Shown: positions 1 through 8,155 of the stretch, piece by piece
How the letters are laid out: every line of letters begins with the position of its first letter
Position numbering within the stretch: position 1 is the stretch's first letter
Assembly (NCBI GenBank): GCA_902635985.1
Contig: CACPPZ010000006.1
Span: 1-56,613, forward strand
Source: Paracoccaceae bacterium
Lineage (GTDB): Bacteria > Pseudomonadota > Alphaproteobacteria > Rhodobacterales > Rhodobacteraceae
Reading direction: 5' to 3'
Length of the DNA: 56,613 bases
Notes under the pieces: generated by a model
The model's input: only the letters and a program-made list of their open reading frames with translations
Databases searched by the model: none
Told to the model about the DNA's origin: nothing
Program-made: the position numbers and the translations under genes

Positions 1-56
1 TTTTAAATCAGAGTAAGACTGTTCGTGTAAAGGTTAAATAAATAATCCTTGCAGTT

Positions 57-2279
57 TTATAAGGATAGTAAGCTATCAAACGCACCATCAAGAAATAGTT
101 CATATTTTTGCCATACTTCAGAGCTTCCCTGATAGACCTTTTGTCTAACTTGTTGCTGTGAGGAGGTTCTGACACTGCGTTTATTAGTATGTGGTAATAG
201 ACACGTCTTTTCCCAATCCAATTCGAGGTATTTAATTAGTTTCTTAGTCTCAGTTTTTTGGTTAGTTGTGAGTTTTTCATAATCCAAGTTATAAATTCGA
301 TCACCATATTCTGACTGCCAAAGGTCCATTAGATCAGAGTACAATCTGTAGTATGAAACAACATCCTGAAGGTCATAACTGTATCCTAAGCCTTTTGAGG
401 AAAAGTACTGCTTATAATTTGACCAGCAAGTTGCTGCAGCATTTCGTTGCACATGTATTATTTTGGCTTCAGGAAAGGCTGCGCAAATTAATGGTATAAA
501 ACGAAAGTTTTGGGGCATTTTGTCTGTCGCGAAACGTTTTCCATTGGAGACTTTTGATAACTCTGATAAATATTTCTTTCTAAACTCGGATAAAGATGCA
601 GTGTTTATAGCTTTAGAACCTAAGGCTAAATTGGCTCCATATTGTGATACGTATTTTAATTCCCCTGCACCCGTCACATCAGAATGTGAGGAAATTATTT
701 GCTCTATGAGAGTTGTTCCTGATCTCGGCATGCCAAGGATAAAAATTGGTGAAGGTTTAGTTGAGGCCTGCTTTAAATCTTTTGAAAATATATATAGTTC
801 CGGCAAAGTTTTTTTAAGAAGCGAAAAAAGCTTTTCATCTCTGTCTTTTGAATAGTTTAGCAACTTTTTTTGTAAGAAATTTCCCTCTGATAAATATTTA
901 AAAGCTTGATCCAGTTGGCCCAAGTCCTCATACATTTTGGCTAATGCAAAACTTAAACTCGACTTTGTATCTTCAGTCAAATTATCTTGTTTATAAAACT
1001 CTTGAACTTGAAGAAAGTGATCATCATCTACAGTATATTTTTTGATTGAACTTAGACGGCGATGTGCTTCAGCATAATCAGGCTTGATAGTAATTGCTTG
1101 CTTGAATGCCTCAATTGCTTCTTCTAATTTGCCTTGGTCTTTACGAGCAATGCCCATGTTATTATGCGCCTCAACATAATCAGACTTTATGAAAAGCGCT
1201 TTGTTGTAAGCCTCTATTGCTTCTTTTAGCTTACCTTGCTCATTTAAACTAGCACCCATATTGTTATGAGCTTCAGCAAAATCCGGCTTTATGGAAAGCG
1301 CTTTGTTGTAAGCCTCTATTGCCTCCTCTATCAAACCTAGATTTTGAAGTACAACACCTAAGTTGTTATAGGCATCTGCATTATCAGGTTGGATGGCAAC
1401 TGTTTTTTGATATGCTTTTATCGCTTCTTCTAACTCCCCCTTATCTTTGAGAGCATTGCCCATATTTATGTAAGCCTCGGCATCCTCAGGCATGATAGAT
1501 ATGGCTTGCTTATACGCTTCTATTGCTTCTTCAAGCTTGCCTTGATCATAAAGAACAGTGCCTTTATTGTTATAGGCTTCAGCAAAATCTGGTTTGATGG
1601 AGATTGCTTTTTGGTACGCTTCCACCGCTTCCCGTAGTTTGCCTTGATCCTTAAGAGCATTGCCCAAATTATAATAAGCTTCGGCAAAGTCAGGTTTAAT
1701 AGTGATAGCTTTTTGGAAAGCTAAAACTGCTTCATCTAATTTCCCAATTTGAATTGCTGATGCGCCCATTAAATTCCAAATGGTCAAACTTTTATTATAT
1801 TGTTTAGCCAGTGTTTGAGTTTCTTTGAAAACTTTCTGGAACTGTCCCTGACCATAAAAATTTATTAGTGCCTGTGATTGATTTTGAGGTAGTTCTTGAG
1901 TTTCTTCTGATTTTGAAGTTGCTCGCCCTGACAGAAGTAATTCTACATTGTCAAATTTATCTCCTTTTAGGCCCTTACTCTTCGCCTGATCAAAGGCAGC
2001 CTTGGCCTCATCTATTCGCTTTAACTTAATCAAAGTATCAATATAACTTAGCCAAAACTGATCTATGTTAGAGTTGACTTCTAGCGCTGTTTTGAAGAAG
2101 GGTAGTGCACTCTCAAATTTACCAGCACTGGCTCCCAGTACACCAATGTTATGATTAGCCTCAGGATGCTTAGGCTGCGCCTTTAGAACGGCGGTGTAGT
2201 ACATATCAGCTTCCTGGAAATTACCAGCCTTTTGAGCTTCGATGCCCTTCTGTAATGCTTCATTTAGTGTGAGTTCCAT
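57..2279 (-). CDS. TPR-repeat sulfotransferase family protein
   Basis: This 740-residue protein joins an N-terminal tetratricopeptide solenoid to a C-terminal sulfotransferase domain. At least seven consecutive 34-residue TPR units are visible from about residue 163 to 410, with the recurring pattern EAY/HNNxGxxLxxQGKLEEAIEAYxKAIxIKPD, and more diverged TPRs lie before them. From about residue 505 the PAPS 5'-phosphosulfate loop reads GMPRSGTT (near residue 516), followed by a second conserved segment with IIHVQRN. The family transfers sulfate from PAPS to an acceptor; the TPR part probably recruits a protein or glycan partner. The acceptor is unknown. No signal peptide is seen, so a cytoplasmic location is inferred. 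The ATG start is supported only by domain fit. Confidence 0.88.
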   Translation of the reverse strand: MELTLNEALQKGIEAQKAGNFQEADMYYTAVLKAQPKHPEANHNIGVLGASAGKFESALPFFKTALEVNSNIDQFWLSYIDTLIKLKRIDEAKAAFDQAKSKGLKGDKFDNVELLLSGRATSKSEETQELPQNQSQALINFYGQGQFQKVFKETQTLAKQYNKSLTIWNLMGASAIQIGKLDEAVLAFQKAITIKPDFAEAYYNLGNALKDQGKLREAVEAYQKAISIKPDFAEAYNNKGTVLYDQGKLEEAIEAYKQAISIMPEDAEAYINMGNALKDKGELEEAIKAYQKTVAIQPDNADAYNNLGVVLQNLGLIEEAIEAYNKALSIKPDFAEAHNNMGASLNEQGKLKEAIEAYNKALFIKSDYVEAHNNMGIARKDQGKLEEAIEAFKQAITIKPDYAEAHRRLSSIKKYTVDDDHFLQVQEFYKQDNLTEDTKSSLSFALAKMYEDLGQLDQAFKYLSEGNFLQKKLLNYSKDRDEKLFSLLKKTLPELYIFSKDLKQASTKPSPIFILGMPRSGTTLIEQIISSHSDVTGAGELKYVSQYGANLALGSKAINTASLSEFRKKYLSELSKVSNGKRFATDKMPQNFRFIPLICAAFPEAKIIHVQRNAAATCWSNYKQYFSSKGLGYSYDLQDVVSYYRLYSDLMDLWQSEYGDRIYNLDYEKLTTNQKTETKKLIKYLELDWEKTCLLPHTNKRSVRTSSQQQVRQKVYQGSSEVWQKYELFLDGAFDSLLSL

Positions 2280-2515
2280 CGTACGAATTCTTTTTAATTA
2301 TGTCTTTTTAAACTATGCAATATTCTAGTTCTGAAATTAGCGGAAGCCTTTTCATAAAAAAAATTTAACAAGGCATTTTTCTGGTAAAAGTAATACAATA
2401 CTCTATCACCTCAATTGCTATACCCGTGATCTAATTACTTATACTAATGATTTTTATTAGAATGTTTATATATTTGATTGTCATATAGAGGGTTAGCCAT
2501 TTAAGTATTTAGCTT

Positions 2516-3775
2516 TTAAGTTTTATTAAGGGCATCCAATTTTAAATTTGAGCTTGTAGCTATAGAACCATTTTGAATGAACTGCTCGTGGTTTTCTTCG
2601 ATTTTATTTAAATCATATTCATAATTGACCATAGCCCCAAATGACTGTTCCAAGCCCTTATTGGAAATATCTGCGTTTGCATGAACATCATAAATTTGAG
2701 CACCATTACCCAAATGAAAACGTGCAACTGGATCTTGAGGCATACCATTTTCTTTTTTCGCAGTTAGCAAATAGTGCCCCGCTAGTTGTCGAACAACTTC
2801 CTCTTTTGTATTATTGATAGGCATCTCGTTGTCATTATAAGTTTGTTCTTGTGTTCTCAGCCATTTTCGGAAAGTTGGTATAGGTGATAGGGTAACAAAT
2901 TTTTCCAATCCTGAAAATTCTTGGCGAAGTTCTGCAGCGACTTGTTTGATGAGCAAGTTTCCAAATGAAATTCCTGACAAACCTTTCTGACAGTTTGATA
3001 TTGAGTAAAAAACGGCAACTTTAGTCTCTGCAGTTTCTTGAGGTTCCCGGTCATTCGCAAGTAATTGCTGAATTGACGATGGTACTTTTGCAGTTAATGC
3101 TACCTCAACGAAAATAAGTGGCTCATTTGGCATGCTTGGATGGAAAAAAGCGAAACACCGGCGATCCTTTGGGTACAAACGTCGTCTTAATTCGTCCCAG
3201 TCTCCGATTGCATGGACAGCTTCATATTCGACAATTTTTTCTAAAATACTCGCTGGAGTTTCCCAACTAATTTGGCGAAGAACCAGAAACCCCCTATTGA
3301 ACCAACTGCGAAGTAAATGTTGGAAATCTAGATCTGTGCGCTCCAACTCTGGGTTTTCATATAATACCTCTAATAAATCAGTGCGCATTTCAACTAGGGC
3401 AAGTGTTGCACCGGTCGGCTGGTTCAGTCGTCTTAGTAACTCCAACCTTTTAGGTTCTGATAATTCGCTTATCGCGCTATAGTTTTGGGGATTATTATCC
3501 GACTGGTATGTTTTAATGGCTTCTTGAAGATCAGAAATGTCAATCTCTAGTCGATCGTTCAAAAACTTAAAAAACTCAAGTTTTTTGTCTTTTTCTAAAG
3601 TATCGTAAATACTCAGTATAGAACCTGCCAATGAGAAGCCAGATACTTCACCCTCGGTATCTAAAAGAGCCAGACAAAGATCATTGATCGAACGCTGATC
3701 TTTATTAGAGCGTTTACTCATACTACGCTCAAACAATGTATTAAGAATATCGCTCAAAAAACTACGGTCTAACAT
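2516..3775 (-). CDS. malonyl-CoA decarboxylase
   Basis: The 419-residue product matches malonyl-CoA decarboxylase over its whole length. It decarboxylates malonyl-CoA to acetyl-CoA and CO2. An N-terminal helical domain (about 1-150) is followed by the acetyltransferase-like catalytic domain. I see the family segments FFHPSMPNEPLIFVEVAL, the serine-rich YSISNCQKGLSGISFGN and the histidine-bearing ARFHLGNGA near the C-terminus; the Ser and His of these segments are the family's catalytic pair. The length is close to other bacterial members. It stands alone, with 236 bp to the next gene, so it may clear malonyl-CoA from malonate use or from fatty acid synthesis. No malonate transporter or malonyl-CoA synthetase is visible nearby. 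Confidence 0.92.
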   Translation of the reverse strand: MLDRSFLSDILNTLFERSMSKRSNKDQRSINDLCLALLDTEGEVSGFSLAGSILSIYDTLEKDKKLEFFKFLNDRLEIDISDLQEAIKTYQSDNNPQNYSAISELSEPKRLELLRRLNQPTGATLALVEMRTDLLEVLYENPELERTDLDFQHLLRSWFNRGFLVLRQISWETPASILEKIVEYEAVHAIGDWDELRRRLYPKDRRCFAFFHPSMPNEPLIFVEVALTAKVPSSIQQLLANDREPQETAETKVAVFYSISNCQKGLSGISFGNLLIKQVAAELRQEFSGLEKFVTLSPIPTFRKWLRTQEQTYNDNEMPINNTKEEVVRQLAGHYLLTAKKENGMPQDPVARFHLGNGAQIYDVHANADISNKGLEQSFGAMVNYEYDLNKIEENHEQFIQNGSIATSSNLKLDALNKT

Positions 3776-3970
3776 TCAATCTATTTCTCAACTCTGTTTA
3801 AAGCAATTTTTGCACATATTTAATAAATGAGAATTTATTTAATTATGCACAGAGTTAAACAAGAATAAATGTATTGCAATATCTCATGATCCTGACACCA
3901 CGTAATTTCCATTGGATGTAGAAAACTAAATTTTTGATTGCTAAACTAGAAGCATAATGGAGGTATTTTT

Positions 3971-4324
3971 ATGGATCAAAATTTAAGAGCATCTATTCAA
4001 GCAAGTACATTTTACTATTTTATGATAGGGGTGGCGATTGTTACTATTTCTCAGTTGTCGACAATGATGGTAATCGTATTTGCTGATATCGGGGGAAAGG
4101 AGAATGTAGTAGCCGCTTCAGTGATTGGACCGTGTTTAATTGGTGCTTTTGGGATCATACGGTTACTCACAAATATGACACTATTAGTAAGCGATATGGA
4201 TGATGAAATGAAAAGCTCAAACTATGGAAATGCTATGCAGTCAATTCCGTTTCCAATCTTAAAAATAATTTTTGCGCTTATTTTTATTATAATCGCCGTA
4301 ATTCAATTAAGTGCTATATATTAA
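3971..4324 (+). CDS. small integral membrane protein of unknown function
   Basis: I do not recognise a family. The 117-residue product has about three hydrophobic segments (roughly 14-37, 45-71 and 94-115), joined by a short acidic loop (DMDDEMKSS), so it is probably an inner-membrane protein. The ATG is preceded by a good Shine-Dalgarno (ATGGAGG, about 8 nt upstream). It lies 54 bp ahead of the desaturase gene on the same strand and may be co-transcribed with it. There are no cysteine or histidine clusters. It is likely a real gene, given the ribosome site and clean hydrophobic periodicity, but its function cannot be stated. Confidence 0.6.
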   Translation: MDQNLRASIQASTFYYFMIGVAIVTISQLSTMMVIVFADIGGKENVVAASVIGPCLIGAFGIIRLLTNMTLLVSDMDDEMKSSNYGNAMQSIPFPILKIIFALIFIIIAVIQLSAIY

Positions 4325-4378
4325 ATTATAGTATTTGTTAATTTTTGGAAAGCTAATTGAACTTAAAGGTTTTTGACA

Positions 4379-5437
4379 ATGATTCGTGATTACAGCTTAT
4401 TGGGCCCTTCTGCAAAGGAGGCCGAGGAGAAGGGATTAGCTGCTGCAAAATGGTATCATAGCGATATCTCAAGAGAAGATATGAAAGAACTCATGCAGCG
4501 GAGAGACCTGCCTGCTATTAAGGATACTTTGATATATTACCTTTTACTTTTATCATCAGCGAGCCTTGGTGTTTTGCTTTGGGGCACTCTTTACTGTATC
4601 CCGTTTTGGCTGATTTACTCTTTGTTATATACTGCCGGTGCTGACAGTAGGTGGCATGAGGCTGGGCACAGAACGGCATTTAAAACCCAGTGGATGAATA
4701 ATTTTGTTTATCAAATTGCTTGTTTTATGCTTTTTCGGAACCCTATTTTATGGCGGTGGAGCCACTCAAGACATCATACAGACACAATCATTGTTGGTCG
4801 GGATGCTGAAATAGTAACTATGAGGCCACCGGATCTTTTTAAAGTTGGCATGCTGTTCTTTGGTCTCCACACTTTTGAAGGTTTGAAAGCAACTTTCCGT
4901 CATGCAGTACAAGGGTTAAATGAAGAGGAGAGAGAATTTACGCCTCCTCAATATGTTGAAGAGGCACAGAAAATAGCAAGAATTTGGGTTTTAATTATGA
5001 TTTGTGTGGTGCTTTCAGCATTTATCACAAAGTCTATTTTGCCACTGATGCTAATAGGCTTTGGCCCCGCTGTTTTAGGTTCTTGGCATCTCATTATGAC
5101 GGGTTTGCTTCAACATACCGGACTGGCCGATAATGTCCTTGACCACAGGCTGAACACTCGGACAGTTTATATGAACTCGTTCAGTAGATTTGTATATTGG
5201 AATATGAATTATCACGTGGAGCATCATATGTTTCCCATGGTTCCGTATTTTAATCTCCCACGACTGCATCAGTTGATTAAACATGATTTACCAGAACCTA
5301 ACTATGGTTTTATAGATGGATTGAAAGAGGTTTTCTATGCTTTAAGACGGCAGCTAAGTGATCCTGATTATCGGATCAGTAGGGAGCTTCCGTCGACTGC
5401 AAAGCCCTACAATCATCATTTGTCGGATGCAGTTTAG
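4379..5437 (+). CDS. membrane fatty acid desaturase family protein
   Basis: A 352-residue di-iron membrane desaturase/hydroxylase. The three histidine boxes are clear: HEAGH, HSRHH and HVEHH (the last in NYHVEHHMFP), between four hydrophobic segments. The family inserts a double bond or hydroxyl into acyl or related lipid chains in the inner membrane, using O2 and an electron donor. An in-frame TTG six bases upstream (4373) is possible, but the AAAGG ribosome site is only 3 nt from it and 9 nt from the ATG, so the ATG is preferred. The gene precedes the sugar-catabolic region and converges on the ribokinase gene across a hairpin. The substrate is unknown; no electron-transfer partner is adjacent. 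Confidence 0.85.
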   Translation: MIRDYSLLGPSAKEAEEKGLAAAKWYHSDISREDMKELMQRRDLPAIKDTLIYYLLLLSSASLGVLLWGTLYCIPFWLIYSLLYTAGADSRWHEAGHRTAFKTQWMNNFVYQIACFMLFRNPILWRWSHSRHHTDTIIVGRDAEIVTMRPPDLFKVGMLFFGLHTFEGLKATFRHAVQGLNEEEREFTPPQYVEEAQKIARIWVLIMICVVLSAFITKSILPLMLIGFGPAVLGSWHLIMTGLLQHTGLADNVLDHRLNTRTVYMNSFSRFVYWNMNYHVEHHMFPMVPYFNLPRLHQLIKHDLPEPNYGFIDGLKEVFYALRRQLSDPDYRISRELPSTAKPYNHHLSDAV

Positions 5438-5469
5438 TCATAATTTTACAGTTTAATATAGATGGTTAG

Positions 5470-5492
5470 ACACTGCATTACTTAAGCAGTGT
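5470..5492. terminator. candidate bidirectional terminator hairpin
   Basis: ACACTGC (5470-5476) pairs with GCAGTGT (5486-5492) across a 9-nt loop, between the convergent desaturase and PfkB kinase genes. The kinase stop codon lies inside the loop. On the plus strand a short T-rich run follows (CTATTT). It is positioned to end both transcripts. Confidence 0.5.
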
Positions 5493-6398
5493 GTCTATTT
5501 CATGTCTATCGGGCATTGATGGCGCTGTACCCTGCCGTGTTACTGAAATGCTTGCTGTTGCGCATGCAAAACGAAGTGCTTTATCAATTGGCATTTCTTC
5601 TGCTAAAGCCACAGCAAGTCCCCCGTTAAATGCGTCTCCAGCACCAGTTGTTTCAACTACAGGTCCAACCTCATATGATGGTTGATGGATTACTTGGTTA
5701 TTATCTTTGAACAATGCACCTTGCTCCCCAAGCGTAATCACCGCAGCGTTGGCACCTTTTTCAAGTAACCTACCCGCAGCAATTTCCGCATCATTAATAG
5801 ATTTTACAGGTATTCCGGTAATCTGCTCTGCTTCTATTTCGTTTGGGGTAACGAAATCGCAGAGCTTTAGAATATTTTCTCCTAATGGCTGTGCAGGAGC
5901 AGGATTTAATATGGTAATTGCGCCTCCTTTTTTTGCAAAAGAAAGTGCTATACGCGCGGCATCAAGTGACTGCTCAAGTTGAGTCATAAATACCCGAGAC
6001 CCTTTAATTAATTCTTTATTGGCAGTTATATCATCGTCATTTATATTTGCAGCTGCTCCAGGACTGACGATAATAGCATTATTCCCAGTCTTGTCCTCTA
6101 TGAAGATATATGCTGCCCCAGTGTAGCTATCAGAATACTGTGTCACGTGTGGTGTTATGCCTGATTTTTCCCAAAGACTTAAGGCCATATTAGCAAAATC
6201 GTCTTTTCCAAGGCGTGAAATAAAATGTACATTGCCCCCGGCCAACGCAGCCGCGACAGCTTGGTTTGATCCTTTGCCTCCAGGTCCAAGTGAGAATTCA
6301 TTTCCAATTATTGTTTCACCTATCTTAGGTTGGCGTGAGGCGCGGTATGCTGTATCCGCGACAAAGACCCCAAGAATTACGATATCTTTATTTGACAT
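5478..6398 (-). CDS. PfkB-family carbohydrate kinase (ribokinase-like)
   Basis: A 306-residue ribokinase-type kinase that phosphorylates a sugar or nucleoside hydroxyl with ATP. The PfkB signatures are present: GPGGKGSNQAVAAA near residue 37 and the ATP/anion-hole signature ETTGAGDAFNGG near residue 250, where the Asp of GAGD is the catalytic base. An in-frame start 16 codons upstream would overlap the mutarotase gene by 43 bp; the ATG at 6398 lies 5 nt after that gene's stop and begins exactly at the family's conserved N-terminus (IVILG). It is the last gene of the ATPase-fucU-kinase operon. Ribose is the default substrate of the subfamily, but the FucU neighbour makes another pentose or deoxyhexose possible. 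Confidence 0.87.
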   Translation of the reverse strand: MSNKDIVILGVFVADTAYRASRQPKIGETIIGNEFSLGPGGKGSNQAVAAALAGGNVHFISRLGKDDFANMALSLWEKSGITPHVTQYSDSYTGAAYIFIEDKTGNNAIIVSPGAAANINDDDITANKELIKGSRVFMTQLEQSLDAARIALSFAKKGGAITILNPAPAQPLGENILKLCDFVTPNEIEAEQITGIPVKSINDAEIAAGRLLEKGANAAVITLGEQGALFKDNNQVIHQPSYEVGPVVETTGAGDAFNGGLAVALAEEMPIDKALRFACATASISVTRQGTAPSMPDRHEIDTLLK

Positions 6399-6403
6399 TT
6401 CAA

Positions 6404-6856
6404 TCACTCTTCTGGCGGTATGACACCTTTTCGTAGCATAAAGCACCCATAAAACCGTCTTTCGCCAGTCTGTATGACAGCATAACTGGTTTTTGCAAAA
6501 TCATAAAAAGCAAAGCGCTCAATTGAAATCATCTGTCTATTTTGCTCATCATTTTTTATAATTAATTGCTGAACTTCTTCTTGGACTGTAGGCAGTGTGT
6601 CCGGTTCACCCACGATCTCCATTCTGCCAGCAAAATCATCAACAAATGTATCTAGAGGCATAATCGAGAGAATAGCGTCTATTGCTTCTGCGGCACTTAA
6701 ATTTTCCATCCTTAAAAGTTCCCCATAAACTGTAGATCGTGATATTGAGTCTGAGGGGAAATTTGTATCGGCTACTATTAGAACGTCGCCGTGCCCCATT
6801 AATCGAAGTGCATGAAGAACTTCTGCGTTCAATCTATTATCTATTCCTTTAAGCAT
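6404..6856 (-). CDS. fucU: L-fucose mutarotase (FucU/RbsD family)
   Basis: The 150-residue product belongs to the RbsD/FucU family, which interconverts sugar anomers so that transported or released sugar is in the form its dehydrogenase or kinase needs. It begins MLKGIDNRL, has the GHGD motif with His22 (the catalytic His in FucU), and near the C-terminus RFAFYDFAKTSYAVIQTGE with Tyr118, then YGCFMLRKGV, which fits FucU better than RbsD. It lies between the ABC ATPase gene (24 bp gap) and a PfkB kinase gene (5 bp gap), so the three are one leftward operon. With the fuconolactonase and UxaA-type dehydratase in the region, L-fucose or D-arabinose is the likely substrate. Confidence 0.88.
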   Translation of the reverse strand: MLKGIDNRLNAEVLHALRLMGHGDVLIVADTNFPSDSISRSTVYGELLRMENLSAAEAIDAILSIMPLDTFVDDFAGRMEIVGEPDTLPTVQEEVQQLIIKNDEQNRQMISIERFAFYDFAKTSYAVIQTGERRFYGCFMLRKGVIPPEE

Positions 6857-6880
6857 TAGCGGCCTCCTTAAATAAAAGGT

Positions 6881-7948
6881 TTAAGTTATACTCTGTCCTT
6901 TTTCTGAATCGAATATGTGCATATTTTCAGGGTTCACAGTTAAATAAAGTGTCTCTCCTACTGTAAAATTACGTCGTTCACGCGAAACTAGTGTTATCTC
7001 TGATCCTTCTTTATCTCGAAGGACAACATGTGTTTCTGGGCCAGTTGGTTCTATTACAGAAGTTGTTGCAGTTATCCCCGAGTCAGTAATCATTAAGTTT
7101 TCTGGGCGAACGCCTATTTTTATTTTCTGACCAGCGGAAAGATGTTTTGTTTCTTTTAATTGAAGGGTACCACCTTTAAGACGAGCAACTAATTTATTTT
7201 CGTGTATTTCAACATTTCCACTAAAAAAATTCATGGCCGGAGATCCAATGAAACCCGCTACAAACTGATTTGCGGGATTATCGTAAAGGTCTAACGGAGA
7301 GCCAATTTGTTCGATAACACCGTTTTGTAAAACAACAATTTTATCAGCCATTGTCATCGCTTCAATTTGATCATGCGTTACGTAAATAGTTGTTGTTTTC
7401 AAGCGTTGGTGCAGTTCTCTTATTTCTGTTCGCATTTGCACGCGAAGTTTTGCATCTAGATTAGAAAGTGGTTCGTCAAAAAGAAAAACTTGCGGATCCC
7501 GCACAATTGCTCTTCCCATCGCTACACGCTGGCGTTGGCCACCAGATAAAGCTCTTGGATACCTATCTAAATATGGGATTAGCCCCAAAATTTCTGCTGC
7601 CTTTTGCACCCTATCTTCAATATCATTTTTTGATAATCCCTTCATTCTTAGGGAGAAGGAAATATTACCGCGCACGGTTTTATGGGGGTATAAAGCGTAG
7701 TTCTGAAAAACCATAGCGATGTCGCGCTCGGCTGGAGGCAGATTGTTAACTAAGCGCTCGTTAATATGAATAGTTCCTCCACTTATGCTTTCTAAACCTG
7801 CTATCATTCTTAACAAGGTGGATTTTCCGCATCCAGAGGGGCCTACTAAAACCACAAATTCACCGTCGTGTATATCGATGTCTAAGCCATGTAAAACTTG
7901 CAGGTCATCGTAGGATTTTTTTAAATCGCGAACTGTAACCTCTGCCAT
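6881..7948 (-). CDS. sugar ABC transporter ATP-binding protein (MalK/UgpC type)
   Basis: A 355-residue ATPase of a carbohydrate uptake system. It shows Walker [10 protein letters not shown] (36-44), the Q-loop in [10 protein letters not shown], signature LSGGQ (134-138), Walker B FLFDEP (155-160) and the switch His192, followed by a C-terminal TOBE region of about 130 residues typical of MalK/UgpC. An upstream TTG at 7966 is in frame, but the ATG matches the family start ([13 protein letters not shown]). It is transcribed away from the binding protein and permease genes. The intergenic region holds a palindrome at 8020-8036, so ATPase and permeases are probably co-regulated. The MalK C-terminal domain could also be a site of post-translational control. 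Confidence 0.93.
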   Translation of the reverse strand: MAEVTVRDLKKSYDDLQVLHGLDIDIHDGEFVVLVGPSGCGKSTLLRMIAGLESISGGTIHINERLVNNLPPAERDIAMVFQNYALYPHKTVRGNISFSLRMKGLSKNDIEDRVQKAAEILGLIPYLDRYPRALSGGQRQRVAMGRAIVRDPQVFLFDEPLSNLDAKLRVQMRTEIRELHQRLKTTTIYVTHDQIEAMTMADKIVVLQNGVIEQIGSPLDLYDNPANQFVAGFIGSPAMNFFSGNVEIHENKLVARLKGGTLQLKETKHLSAGQKIKIGVRPENLMITDSGITATTSVIEPTGPETHVVLRDKEGSEITLVSRERRNFTVGETLYLTVNPENMHIFDSEKGQSIT

Positions 7949-8019
7949 GCTACTTAAACCTTTCAAATTTTTTCTCTCAACAGTTAATATTAAATTTTAC
8001 GTCTGTCTATTACTTTAGC

Positions 8020-8036
8020 ATACTAACATGTTAGAA
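8020..8036. promoter_or_regulatory. palindromic operator in transporter divergon
   Basis: CTAACATGTTAG (8023-8034) is a perfect palindrome lying between the divergent ATPase and binding-protein genes. The 15-nt string ATACTAACATGTTAG (8020-8034) recurs exactly at 19002-19016, beside the gntR gene. This size and symmetry fit a GntR (FCD) operator. Binding is inferred. Confidence 0.65.
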
Positions 8037-8155
8037 GCTTGACTTGTTAAGCGGTCACTGAGAAACTGTTAACATCAGCATTCAAGAGAATCTCTTTGAG
8101 ATGATTTTGAACTTTTTGCTGAGTTACTAAGTAGAGTTAAATGGGAGGTAGATCT

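Noticed and set aside
463-855. Plus-strand reading frame of 130 codons inside the sulfotransferase gene
   Set aside because: It is the shadow of the minus-strand gene and has no homology pattern or ribosome site.
57-2279. TPR-encoding stretch looks like a tandem DNA repeat
   Set aside because: The unit is 102 bp in frame and encodes TPR motifs, so it is a coding repeat, not a minisatellite or CRISPR.
5075-5284. Minus-strand frame inside the desaturase gene
   Set aside because: It lies across the conserved histidine boxes of the desaturase and shows no independent features.
8141-8155. ATG 8141 as start of the binding protein
   Set aside because: The bases ATGGGAGGT contain the ribosome site for GTG 8156, 6 nt downstream.
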